Positions 17,001 to 22,659 of a stretch of DNA of 41,673 nt are shown one piece after another; position 1 is the first letter of the stretch; each line of letters begins with the position of its first letter. Origin of the DNA: a virus; the IMG/VR virus record IMGVR_UViG_3300047362_000404, positions 1-41,673 of that record. The stretch is one strand, 5' to 3'. Under the pieces are notes generated by a model. The model made no database searches, was not told where the DNA came from, and worked only from the letters and a program-made list of their open reading frames with translations. A program made the translations under genes and the position numbers.

Positions 17001-18870
17001 ATATACTCGTACTCGTGGTGCGACATATACTGGTAACTATTCGCGTACTCTATACTACGCAGGTGACTTCGTAGGCAACTTCGGTGGTACGTATACTCGT
17101 ACTCGTGCCGGAAACTACACTGGTAACTACGCACGTACTCGTACTGGTAACTACACTGGTAACTACGCACGTACTTCGACACGCACACGTTATAGTGCTT
17201 ACGCAAGAACTCGTGTTGCGACAGGTACTTACACACGTAACCGCGCTGCGACACTATACTACACAGGTGACTTTGTAGGTAACTTCGCTGGTGCATACTC
17301 ACGCACATCTACCCGCACATCAACCAATACTGGTTACTATTCACGCACACTAACTTACGCAGGTAACTACGTAGGTAACTATGCGACAACGTTCACTGGC
17401 GATTTCGTCGGTAACTATGCGCGTAACTTTGCGGGTGATTATGTTGGTAACTTCGTAGGTAACTACGCTCGTGGATTTGCTGGTAACTATGTCGGTAACT
17501 ACGCTCGCACATTCGTGGGTGATTTCGTAGGTAACTTCGTAGGTAACTATGCACGTGGATACGCTGGTAACTTTGCTGGTAACTATGTCGGTAACTACGC
17601 ACGTACTCGTGTAACAAACTACACTCGTACTCGTAACTCTGCGTACACACGCAATCGCACACAGAACTTTGCGAACTCTTACGCTCGCACCCGTGAAACA
17701 AACTATACTGGTTACTACACACGTAACCGTGCATCCGCATACGCTCGTACTCGTTACAGTGCATACGCTCGCACACGTGTAACTAACTACGTCGGTGACT
17801 TCACACGCGATTCAACCCGCACATCTACTCGTAACCGTGGTTCTGCTTACACGCGTGATCGTGTAACTAACTTCGCTGGTAACTTCGTAGGAAACTACGC
17901 AACAACGTTTACCGGAAACTTCGTTGGTAACTACGCACGTGGATATGCAGGCGACTTCGCTGGTAACTACACTGGTGACTATGCTCGTACTTCAACGCGC
18001 ACTCGTTACTCCGCATACGCTCGTACTCGTGTATCTGCATACGTCCGCAACCGTGGATCATCATACACCCGTGATCGTGTAACTAACTTTGCTGGTGACT
18101 TTGTAGGTAACTACTCTCGCACCTTCTCTGGTCAGTACACACGTCAGTTCGCTGGTGAGTATGTTGGTGATTACGTAGGAACGTTCGCAGGTAACTACGT
18201 TGGTAACTTCAGTCGTGACTTCGGTGGAAACTACGTCGGTAACTATGCACGTGGATTTGCTGGTAACTACGTAGGAGATTATACTCGTGGATTTGCTGGT
18301 GAATACACTGGTGCTTATTCCGGAACATACTCTCGTGGATTTGCTGGTAACTACGTAGGTAACTACAACCGTGGATTCGTTGGTGAGTACACTGGTACTT
18401 ACAACACAACGTTTACAGGTAACTACTCACGTGAATTCTCCGGACAGTACACACGCGACTTCGCTGGTGACTTTACTGGAAACTACGCAAGAACATTTGC
18501 TGGTGAGTACACTGGTGCATACGCACGTGACTTCACAGGTAACTTTGAAGGTAACTACAACCGTGGATACATTGGTGAGTACACTGGTACTTACTCACGT
18601 GACTTCGTAGGTAACTACTCTCGTGTCCGTGTATCTGCATACGCACGTGTTAGACCATCATCCTACAGTGGCACATACACGCGTGATCGTGTATCAACAT
18701 ACGTAGGTGACTTCACTGGTAACTACACTCGTGACTTCGGTGGTAACTACACTCGTGACTTTGCTGGTAACTACGCACGTAGTTTCGTCGGTAACTACAT
18801 CGGTCAAACCATCTCCGATACAGAAACACACGTTACAGACGTATACACGCTATACGTAAGGGTTGCATAA
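14026..18870 (+). CDS. Giant Tyr/Phe-x-Gly/Arg-Asn tetrapeptide-repeat virion protein (1614 aa)
   Basis: Putative adhesin or fibre of 1614 residues. Start is GTG 14026 (reads SASSIPLKLQNANGDLQEF), preceded by AGAGAG. Residues 1-267 form a non-repeat head with no recognised motif. Residues 268-884 and 973-1593 are a tetrapeptide repeat kept in register for long stretches: position 1 Tyr/Phe (or Arg/Ser), position 2 small or beta-branched, position 3 Gly, Arg or Ser, position 4 Asn/Asp/Thr/Ala (YVGN, FAGN, YART, RVSS, YSRD). Residues 885-972 are an inserted globular domain related to that in the 1165-residue paralogue. The C-terminus is short (TISDTETHVTDVYTLYVRVA). Arg is mostly CGT/CGC and Tyr mostly TAC. 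The gene is flanked by terminators on both sides and has its own late promoter. The strongly basic, aromatic composition suggests surface binding, but the fold is unknown to me. Confidence 0.8.
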   Translation: MSASSIPLKLQNANGDLQEFTPSDEMYLSFAVGQALVAAASNDVGNISLTDGQSIGSFVDSYYNEISGTHPASQITGASVTTTLKQVSGPADESGADFVRPVGYYDVDPNPGFYEMVDGDMDNLAGRVLSNLVQNDYIGTFKLSATQPSPDYTKFIDSVFSDTHGNGSAGTVVTNYHIWMRTSMAAVAPVRPVATSYDGSGFNGLREMTDAQIQYTLGQRIKSMRATSGAIGSYQLRSTAQGAPTVPGSWLPVGTAQNTRRTPVDVAYARTRVSSYNRARVSAYTRTRVSSYTRNSVNTFSRTFVGDYTGAYSRDFVGNYSRDFVGNYSRTRPSSYSGTYARTRVSSFARTRLTAFTGYFAGTYSRARVSVYTRNRITPFTGTFSRNRVSTYTRGRVSSYAGTYSRNRVSSYVADYTRNRVSTYSGTYSGTYSRLRVSAYSGTYSRNRVSSYAGTYTRTRVSTYATDFTRTREENFAGTYTGYYTGVFSRARVSTYTRNRVTGFAGNFIGNYSRNFQGNYSRNFVGNYSRGFAGDYVGNYSRVSTRTSTRTRYSAYARTRITNYVGDFARDRVTNFAGNFVGNYARTFVGNYGGNFIGNYARDFVGNFVGNYARAYVGNYSRGFVGNYGRNFLGNFVGNYSRNFLGDFTGNYARGFVGDFVGDFVGNYARTSTRTSTRTRYSAYARTRATNYTRNRGSAYARTSTRTRYSAYARTRATNYTRTRGSAYARTRITNYVGDFARTSTRSRPSTFSYARTLYYAGDFVGNYGRTRVTNYTRASAVGVTYTGNYTRNLYYVGNYARGYAGNFVGNYTRNRAFSYVGNYARNRAFSYVGNYTRTRATNYTRTSTNTGAYTRARGASYVGNYSRNVAYTGNFTRSTSSTRVSIAANPGGGVYLSGKGGETYWGWNGYSNQIEIKDRLHGNINITSGVSSTTDMVVAQGFRYYRGALHPSYTGQYKRYYLIRTAIADTEYTGNFSGTTYYTRNSANTATYTRTRGATYTGNYSRTLYYAGDFVGNFGGTYTRTRAGNYTGNYARTRTGNYTGNYARTSTRTRYSAYARTRVATGTYTRNRAATLYYTGDFVGNFAGAYSRTSTRTSTNTGYYSRTLTYAGNYVGNYATTFTGDFVGNYARNFAGDYVGNFVGNYARGFAGNYVGNYARTFVGDFVGNFVGNYARGYAGNFAGNYVGNYARTRVTNYTRTRNSAYTRNRTQNFANSYARTRETNYTGYYTRNRASAYARTRYSAYARTRVTNYVGDFTRDSTRTSTRNRGSAYTRDRVTNFAGNFVGNYATTFTGNFVGNYARGYAGDFAGNYTGDYARTSTRTRYSAYARTRVSAYVRNRGSSYTRDRVTNFAGDFVGNYSRTFSGQYTRQFAGEYVGDYVGTFAGNYVGNFSRDFGGNYVGNYARGFAGNYVGDYTRGFAGEYTGAYSGTYSRGFAGNYVGNYNRGFVGEYTGTYNTTFTGNYSREFSGQYTRDFAGDFTGNYARTFAGEYTGAYARDFTGNFEGNYNRGYIGEYTGTYSRDFVGNYSRVRVSAYARVRPSSYSGTYTRDRVSTYVGDFTGNYTRDFGGNYTRDFAGNYARSFVGNYIGQTISDTETHVTDVYTLYVRVA
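14827..16677 (+). repeat. Tetrapeptide repeat block 1 of the 1614-aa protein
   Basis: Residues 268-884, about 154 tetrads. It begins with alternating YTRN-RVSS units (Arg-rich half) and moves to FVGN-YARD units (Gly-Asn-rich half), with recurring cassettes such as STRTSTRTRYSAYARTR. Exact short DNA copies occur 36 bases apart at 16465-16484 and 16501-16520, but most copies are scrambled at synonymous positions. Confidence 0.9.
16942..18804 (+). repeat. Tetrapeptide repeat block 2 of the 1614-aa protein
   Basis: Residues 973-1593, about 155 tetrads. It starts at YTGNFSG after the inserted domain; has a Gly-Asn-rich core (NYVGNYARGFAGNY type) and Arg-rich cassettes (RTRYSAYARTRVSAYVRNR); and the last quarter uses Glu more often (FAGEYTGAY). 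A 27-base exact copy is repeated with a 36-base offset at 17113-17139 and 17149-17175. Confidence 0.9.
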
Positions 18871-18907
18871 ACAACCCTTTTATGTTATAATGATTGTCTG
18901 AATATGG

Positions 18908-18934
18908 GCGGGTCTTCGGACCCGCTTTATTAAT
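18908..18934 (+). terminator. Rho-independent terminator after the giant repeat gene
   Basis: Perfect 7-bp stem GCGGGTC (18908-18914) / GACCCGC (18919-18925) with a TTCG loop, followed by TTTATTAAT. It ends the monocistronic repeat-protein unit. Confidence 0.85.
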
Positions 18935-18984
18935 CTTATACATAAATTTGATATTTGAATTGAACCCTTTTGGAGAATGAGTAA

Positions 18985-19446
18985 ATGAGTTATAGACGTT
19001 GGATGGACAACGCATTCTGGGAAACAGAAGAGAAGAAAGAACTAAACTGTATCCTAGAAATGGAAGATGATATGGGTCGTGTCACTCGTCAACAGATGTT
19101 GTTGGCAAGGCAGGATCGTGATGGAAATACCAACGAGTTGTTTTCGGAAGTTGTGGATGCGCTTGGTGAAGAGTTGATCGATAAGGAAACTATCGATCGA
19201 GTCGAACGCAAAGCTGCGGAAGCGGAAGAAGAGAAACAACGTGATTTGGAACATCAAAAGGCTAGGAAACTTGAAAAACTGTTCAACTACAAACTAGAAG
19301 CGTTTGAGGTTGAGGAGATTAAGAACTCTAAAAACCGGAAGTTAAAGGCAAAATTGCGTCGTGCAAAATCTAAGATTGAAGTAGATATGTACTCAATCAT
19401 GATTCTACAAGACCAACTAGAGGCCGAGACAGATGGAAAAGAGTAA
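18985..19446 (+). CDS. Hypothetical charged helical protein
   Basis: A 153-residue, Glu/Lys-rich protein (SYRRWMDNAFWETEEKKELN at the N-terminus; long charged helix AAEAEEEKQRDLEHQKARKL at about residues 73-92). It predicts a largely helical, partly coiled-coil structure without membrane segments or recognised motifs. ATG 18985 is chosen because TGGAG at 18971-18975 is suitably placed. No perfect late promoter box lies in the 114-base gap upstream, so its transcription start is unclear. The 3' end overlaps the glycosyltransferase gene by 14 bases, placing it in one operon with the two enzyme genes. Function unknown. Confidence 0.7.
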   Translation: MSYRRWMDNAFWETEEKKELNCILEMEDDMGRVTRQQMLLARQDRDGNTNELFSEVVDALGEELIDKETIDRVERKAAEAEEEKQRDLEHQKARKLEKLFNYKLEAFEVEEIKNSKNRKLKAKLRRAKSKIEVDMYSIMILQDQLEAETDGKE

Positions 19447-20170
19447 AGGTTTTATTATTGTTGCGTCTAAGAAACGCAACTTTTATTTGTACGCAATCAA
19501 TCTTGCAGAGTCTCTCAGGGACTACTATGAACCGGAAGAGGAATGCAAGATTTGTTTGGTGACTGAGGAACGATTCCTTGATGACCGTGGTCGAGATGTC
19601 GCAGACGATATTCTCTTATGTGACGATCACTACCGCGCTAAGTTATGGGGTATGGCGAAATCGCCGTATGACCTAACGATGTATATTGATGCTGACATGG
19701 AAGTAGAGCATGAAGACATTGTCAAAGTATGGGACGAAATGAAAGATCACGATGTGGTCTTCACCGCTTTGACAGATGACCGTGACTACATATATGCAGA
19801 ACGTGACTTTGATACTCCGGAAGGCGTTTCTAAGTTCACACTATGCGGAGCAGTATGTTTATATGATATGTCTAAACCGATTGTACGTGAGTTCATGGAT
19901 GATTGGTGGGACTTGACATTCAGACAAATGAATGACACTTGGTGGCCAGACGGGTACGTGGACAGTCTCAAATCTTGGGATCAGTTCTCACTCTGGTGGT
20001 TGACTGAGAAAGAAGAAAAGTATAAGGATCTCAAGGTTGGTATCTTTGATGACGACTTGAGATGGAACTACTACAACGCACTTAATTGGGCAATAACAAA
20101 ACCAGAAACAGGGCCAGTGATTATACGTCACTTCTCTGCTGGTCTTAATAAGGATACACCAATCGTATGA
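19433..20170 (+). CDS. GT-A fold glycosyltransferase-like protein
   Basis: A 245-residue protein with the layout of a nucleotide-sugar-dependent glycosyltransferase. Seen: an N-terminal beta strand GFIIVASKKRNFYLYAINL; a second strand with ICLVTEERF; YDLTMYIDADMEV with a DAD motif at residues 86-88 (the metal- and nucleotide-sugar-binding DxD of GT-A enzymes); then KFTLCGAVCLYDMSKPIVREF, the acceptor-side region of GT8-like enzymes; and a late WDQFSLWWLTEKEE segment followed by a C-terminal IIRHFSAG. The sugar and acceptor cannot be read from the sequence. It overlaps its neighbours on both sides. Being inside the structural block rather than with DNA metabolism genes suggests a virion or host-surface substrate, which is inference. 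Confidence 0.7.
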   Translation: MEKSKGFIIVASKKRNFYLYAINLAESLRDYYEPEEECKICLVTEERFLDDRGRDVADDILLCDDHYRAKLWGMAKSPYDLTMYIDADMEVEHEDIVKVWDEMKDHDVVFTALTDDRDYIYAERDFDTPEGVSKFTLCGAVCLYDMSKPIVREFMDDWWDLTFRQMNDTWWPDGYVDSLKSWDQFSLWWLTEKEEKYKDLKVGIFDDDLRWNYYNALNWAITKPETGPVIIRHFSAGLNKDTPIV

Positions 20171-20874
20171 CACAGTTAAACGACCAATATCTAAAGCACG
20201 TCGACGTTAAGAACCCTGAGTTGCTTGCGATTCTGGACAACTACGCTGGACTACCTAAGATTTCTGGATTTGCAGAGAACTGTCACTGCACGTCTAAGGA
20301 ACGTATGCGTCAGCGTAACTGGTACGTTGGACCAAAGTACATGCAAGAGATTGTAGATGAGGGAACGCAACACGAAGGTTTCCCAGATGAGATGGTAGGT
20401 TATAACTTTAAACTATCAGATCGCGCACACCAGATGTTCGAGAAGGATGCGGACCCAATCTTCAAGCGTGACATGACGCACATGTTGTCGGATCTAAACG
20501 ACAAGATGATGAACTTCCTGTCTGTCAAGCACAATGCGCTTGCTGCGGTATACCCGCCAGGTGGTTTCATTGCATGGCACAACAATGCTAACGCTCCAGG
20601 CTTCAACCTAATATTCTCTTACTCAGAGAGTGGTTCAGGTTGGTTCGAGTACATCCATCCGGAAACTAAAGAAGTTGTCCGTTGCCAAGACAAGCCAGGT
20701 CAGTGGACTTGCAAGGCAGCATACTTCGGACACTACGGTGAAGAAGAGAAACTAATGTATCACGCTGCATCTTCAGAAGATGATTGGCGTGTAACCGTTT
20801 CTTATGTCTTCGACTGGTCTGAGACTTCAGAAGAATTCCGTGAGATGGTCTTAGAAGACATCGCTTCAGAATAA
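20167..20874 (+). CDS. 2-oxoglutarate/Fe(II)-dependent oxygenase-like protein
   Basis: A 235-residue protein of the double-stranded beta-helix oxygenase type common in marine phages. Seen: YPPGGFIAWHNNANAPGFNL (about residues 129-148) with His138; GSGWFEYIHPET (about 156-167); and LMYHAASSEDDWRVTVSYVF with His199 and Arg208. His138 and His199 would be two of the Fe ligands and Arg208 the 2-oxoglutarate binder. The usual HxD aspartate is Asn140 here (HNN), a variant I recall in related phage proteins. It probably hydroxylates a protein or small molecule; substrate unknown. The ATG overlaps the glycosyltransferase stop by 4 bases, so the two enzymes are made together. Confidence 0.7.
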   Translation: MTQLNDQYLKHVDVKNPELLAILDNYAGLPKISGFAENCHCTSKERMRQRNWYVGPKYMQEIVDEGTQHEGFPDEMVGYNFKLSDRAHQMFEKDADPIFKRDMTHMLSDLNDKMMNFLSVKHNALAAVYPPGGFIAWHNNANAPGFNLIFSYSESGSGWFEYIHPETKEVVRCQDKPGQWTCKAAYFGHYGEEEKLMYHAASSEDDWRVTVSYVFDWSETSEEFREMVLEDIASE

Positions 20875-20890
20875 AAAAAATATCACGTAT

Positions 20891-20931
20891 CCTAAGTGTA
20901 TAAATAGAAACAGAACGTTTATACACTTAGG
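20891..20931 (+). promoter_or_regulatory. Perfect 14-bp inverted repeat spanning late promoter and RBS
   Basis: Left arm CCTAAGTGTATAAA (20891-20904), 13-base loop, right arm TTTATACACTTAGG (20918-20931). The left arm holds most of the late promoter box. The right arm ends in the TTAGG(G) that serves as ribosome-binding site for the ATG at 20938. There is no T run after it, so it is not a standard terminator. Confidence 0.8.
20899..20906 (+). promoter_or_regulatory. T4-type late promoter TATAAATA
   Basis: Perfect late box between the oxygenase gene and the next structural genes, 32 bases before ATG 20938. T4 late start sites lie roughly a dozen bases downstream of the box start, so the transcript would begin near the hairpin loop and lack the left arm. 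Confidence 0.85.
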
Positions 20932-20937
20932 GTCTTG

Positions 20938-21294
20938 ATGACTATGGCAACTTACGAAGATTTTACAATTGATCAAGGTGCAGATTTAGCTCTACAAATA
21001 GAGTTAGTGAACCCAGATGGTTCAAAGAAAGATCTCACTGGTTACTCCGCTTCTGCAAAGATGAAAAAAACTTACAGAAGTATCGAGTCAATTGATTTTA
21101 CTGCCGTGATTCCTGAACCTTCACTCGAAGGTATCGTCACATTATCCCTTTCTAATTTAATAACCGATGGTCTATCCACACGTGGTAGATATGTCTATGA
21201 TGTAGAGATCAGCTTCGTTGATGAAGACGGACACACTATCATAGAAAGAATACTAGAAGGAAAGATAAAAGTCAACCCTTCTGTCACAAGGTAA
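20938..21294 (+). CDS. Small beta-rich virion protein, hypothetical
   Basis: A 118-residue protein (ATG 20938; ATG 20944, giving MATYEDFTIDQGADLALQIE, is also possible). Seen: the strand-turn pattern TIDQGADLALQIELVNPDG, then KDLTGYSASAKMKK, and a C-terminal YVYDVEISFVDEDGHTIIERILEGKIKV. This resembles small Ig-like/BppU-N-like structural proteins found beside fibre genes of T4-like marine phages, where the same 'DxGADFxxxxxxxDxxGxxxDLTGY' plan recurs. No enzymatic motif. It is first in a unit driven by the late promoter in the inverted repeat, 4 bases before the next gene. Confidence 0.65.
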   Translation: MTMATYEDFTIDQGADLALQIELVNPDGSKKDLTGYSASAKMKKTYRSIESIDFTAVIPEPSLEGIVTLSLSNLITDGLSTRGRYVYDVEISFVDEDGHTIIERILEGKIKVNPSVTR

Positions 21295-21298
21295 TAAA

Positions 21299-22177
21299 AT
21301 GCCAATAAGAAAAGTAGGTGGTATCACAGGGGTAGCGTCAATAAGTGGTTTTGGTTCTGGTACCAAAGTCAAAAGAGTTACTGTTGGTCGTCCTATTAGT
21401 ACTGTTGCCCAAAGTATTGGTGGAAATATTAAGACATTTGACGGTCTTGGTGATATTCCCAGTATCGAAGAGTTAAAACTGGGCGAGATTGGTATAAATA
21501 CTCAGGACGGAAAACTCTATATCAAACGAGAGTATGATGGTGGAGTTCAGTCTATTGTGGAGATTGGCGCTGTAGGAGATGGAAGTCTCTCTGCGACAAC
21601 TACATTCAACGCATACATCTATACCTCTGACGGAACACTAGAGGTTGTAACAGGACCAGACGACGCTGGCAACGTATTACAATACGATCCAGATCCGAAC
21701 AGTCCATCAAGAATTCAAGTATATCTCAACGGTGTCTTACTCCATCAAGGAATAGATTACGTTGCGGATGACGGGAGTAACATCTCCCTAACTCACGTTG
21801 TAGACGCAGAACAAGTTGTACAAGTTGCCGCCTACAATTCTACTGGCGTTTCTTTTGGAAACGACCTCATTATAGATGACCACTTTGCCTTTATTGTAGG
21901 CACCAACGAAGAGACTCGTTTTTATCATAATGGTACTGACACCATCATCAAACATTTAGGTTTCAATGATAGTCAGTTCAAGATACAACACCAGAATGAT
22001 GACAAACTTATTATGGATGACGCGGGAGTTCAACTTCTGGGCAACTATACATTGAATGGACAAAGTGTCGCTACACAAACTGAAGTAGATTCATTACATG
22101 CTAGAATTAATAATCTAGATAGTGACCTACAAGATGTTAACGATTTAATACAAGAATTACTTCAATTTAGATCGTAA
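21299..22177 (+). CDS. Fibre/structural protein with beta domains and C-terminal coiled coil
   Basis: A 292-residue virion-type protein. Seen: a Gly/Val-rich N-terminus (MPIRKVGGITGVASISGFGS); LKLGEIGINTQDGKLYIKRE (about residues 60-79), a signature of phage fibre N-terminal modules; IQVYLNGVLLHQGIDYVADD (about 140-159), a widespread fibre beta module; DNLMMDDAG-like strands near residue 240; and a short heptad helix at the end (DSLHARINNLDSDLQDVNDL). It probably belongs to the tail or collar fibre assembly. Four-base spacing after the previous gene indicates coupling. Confidence 0.65.
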   Translation: MPIRKVGGITGVASISGFGSGTKVKRVTVGRPISTVAQSIGGNIKTFDGLGDIPSIEELKLGEIGINTQDGKLYIKREYDGGVQSIVEIGAVGDGSLSATTTFNAYIYTSDGTLEVVTGPDDAGNVLQYDPDPNSPSRIQVYLNGVLLHQGIDYVADDGSNISLTHVVDAEQVVQVAAYNSTGVSFGNDLIIDDHFAFIVGTNEETRFYHNGTDTIIKHLGFNDSQFKIQHQNDDKLIMDDAGVQLLGNYTLNGQSVATQTEVDSLHARINNLDSDLQDVNDLIQELLQFRS

Positions 22178-22207
22178 AAATAAACTACTGGTTAAGTTTG
22201 TTTTTAG

Positions 22208-22215
22208 TATAAATA
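22208..22215 (+). promoter_or_regulatory. T4-type late promoter TATAAATA
   Basis: Perfect late box in the 72-base gap after the 292-residue protein, 35 bases before ATG 22250. It should drive the 119-residue protein and the 1825-residue fibre. Confidence 0.85.
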
Positions 22216-22249
22216 AAGACAGTATATTAACCATCCTAGTACTCCAAAT

Positions 22250-22609
22250 ATGATCAATAATAAGTCCTTTAATAGGGTGCTTGCCGAAAGTCTGTTCAAT
22301 CTGGCTAAGAAGAAACAAGACGAAGTGACTTCTACTCCAGGCCAAGAAACTCAGTTATTTGAACTTATCGAAGGTACCTCATCATCAACTAATGATCGTA
22401 CTGTGATCCCAGAATCTCAGGCGTTCATTGCTCCTGGCGACACCGCCATATTTACATTGAACGGTAATCCGGCACGTGATGACTTAATTGATGTATGGGT
22501 AAATGATGTACTTCAACATCCTGAAGAAGTATATGAAACCATCGGAGATACTATACAGTTTTTTGAGATCCCCCCTTCTGGGACGGACATCTACATAAAA
22601 TTTCGTTAG
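22250..22609 (+). CDS. Small virion protein upstream of the long fibre, hypothetical
   Basis: A 119-residue protein with a helical N-terminus (NNKSFNRVLAESLFNLAKKK), an Asp/Ser/Thr linker, and a C-terminal beta domain (FIAPGDTAIFTLNGNPARDD, then DVWVNDVLQHPEEVYETIGD) resembling the 'VYVNGVLQ...DY' fibre modules seen in the genes at 21299 and 22660. The ATG lacks a convincing ribosome-binding site. A structural role is inferred from that module and the position. Confidence 0.55.
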   Translation: MINNKSFNRVLAESLFNLAKKKQDEVTSTPGQETQLFELIEGTSSSTNDRTVIPESQAFIAPGDTAIFTLNGNPARDDLIDVWVNDVLQHPEEVYETIGDTIQFFEIPPSGTDIYIKFR

Positions 22610-22615
22610 TATATT

Positions 22616-22629
22616 ATTAAACGTTTAAT
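22616..22629. repeat. 14-bp perfect palindrome
   Basis: ATTAAACGTTTAAT, lying between GTTAGT (22605-22610) and ACTAAC (22636-22641) in the 50-base gap before the long fibre gene. It could be an mRNA hairpin or a protein-binding site. No late box is present in this gap. Confidence 0.5.
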
Positions 22630-22659
22630 TCCAACACTAACCAACTAGGAGATAACCTA

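Noticed and set aside
14679-17776. Open frames on both strands inside the tetrapeptide-repeat gene (His/Tyr/Arg- or Thr/Leu/Val-rich)
   Set aside because: They are frame shadows of a 12-base repeat; a repeated codon set without stops keeps other frames open too.
14827-18804. CRISPR array or DNA satellite, because of the dense regular repeat
   Set aside because: The repeat is at the amino-acid level in one open frame of 1614 codons. DNA copies differ at synonymous sites, and there are no unique spacers of constant length.
9906-18870. Diversity-generating retroelement variable region
   Set aside because: No reverse transcriptase gene or template repeat with A-specific differences is visible in the window, and repeat variation is spread evenly and synonymously.
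18977-18988. Mini-ORF ATG AGT AAA TGA just before ATG 18985
   Set aside because: The spacing from TGGAG favours ATG 18985; a three-codon leader is possible but nothing supports a function.
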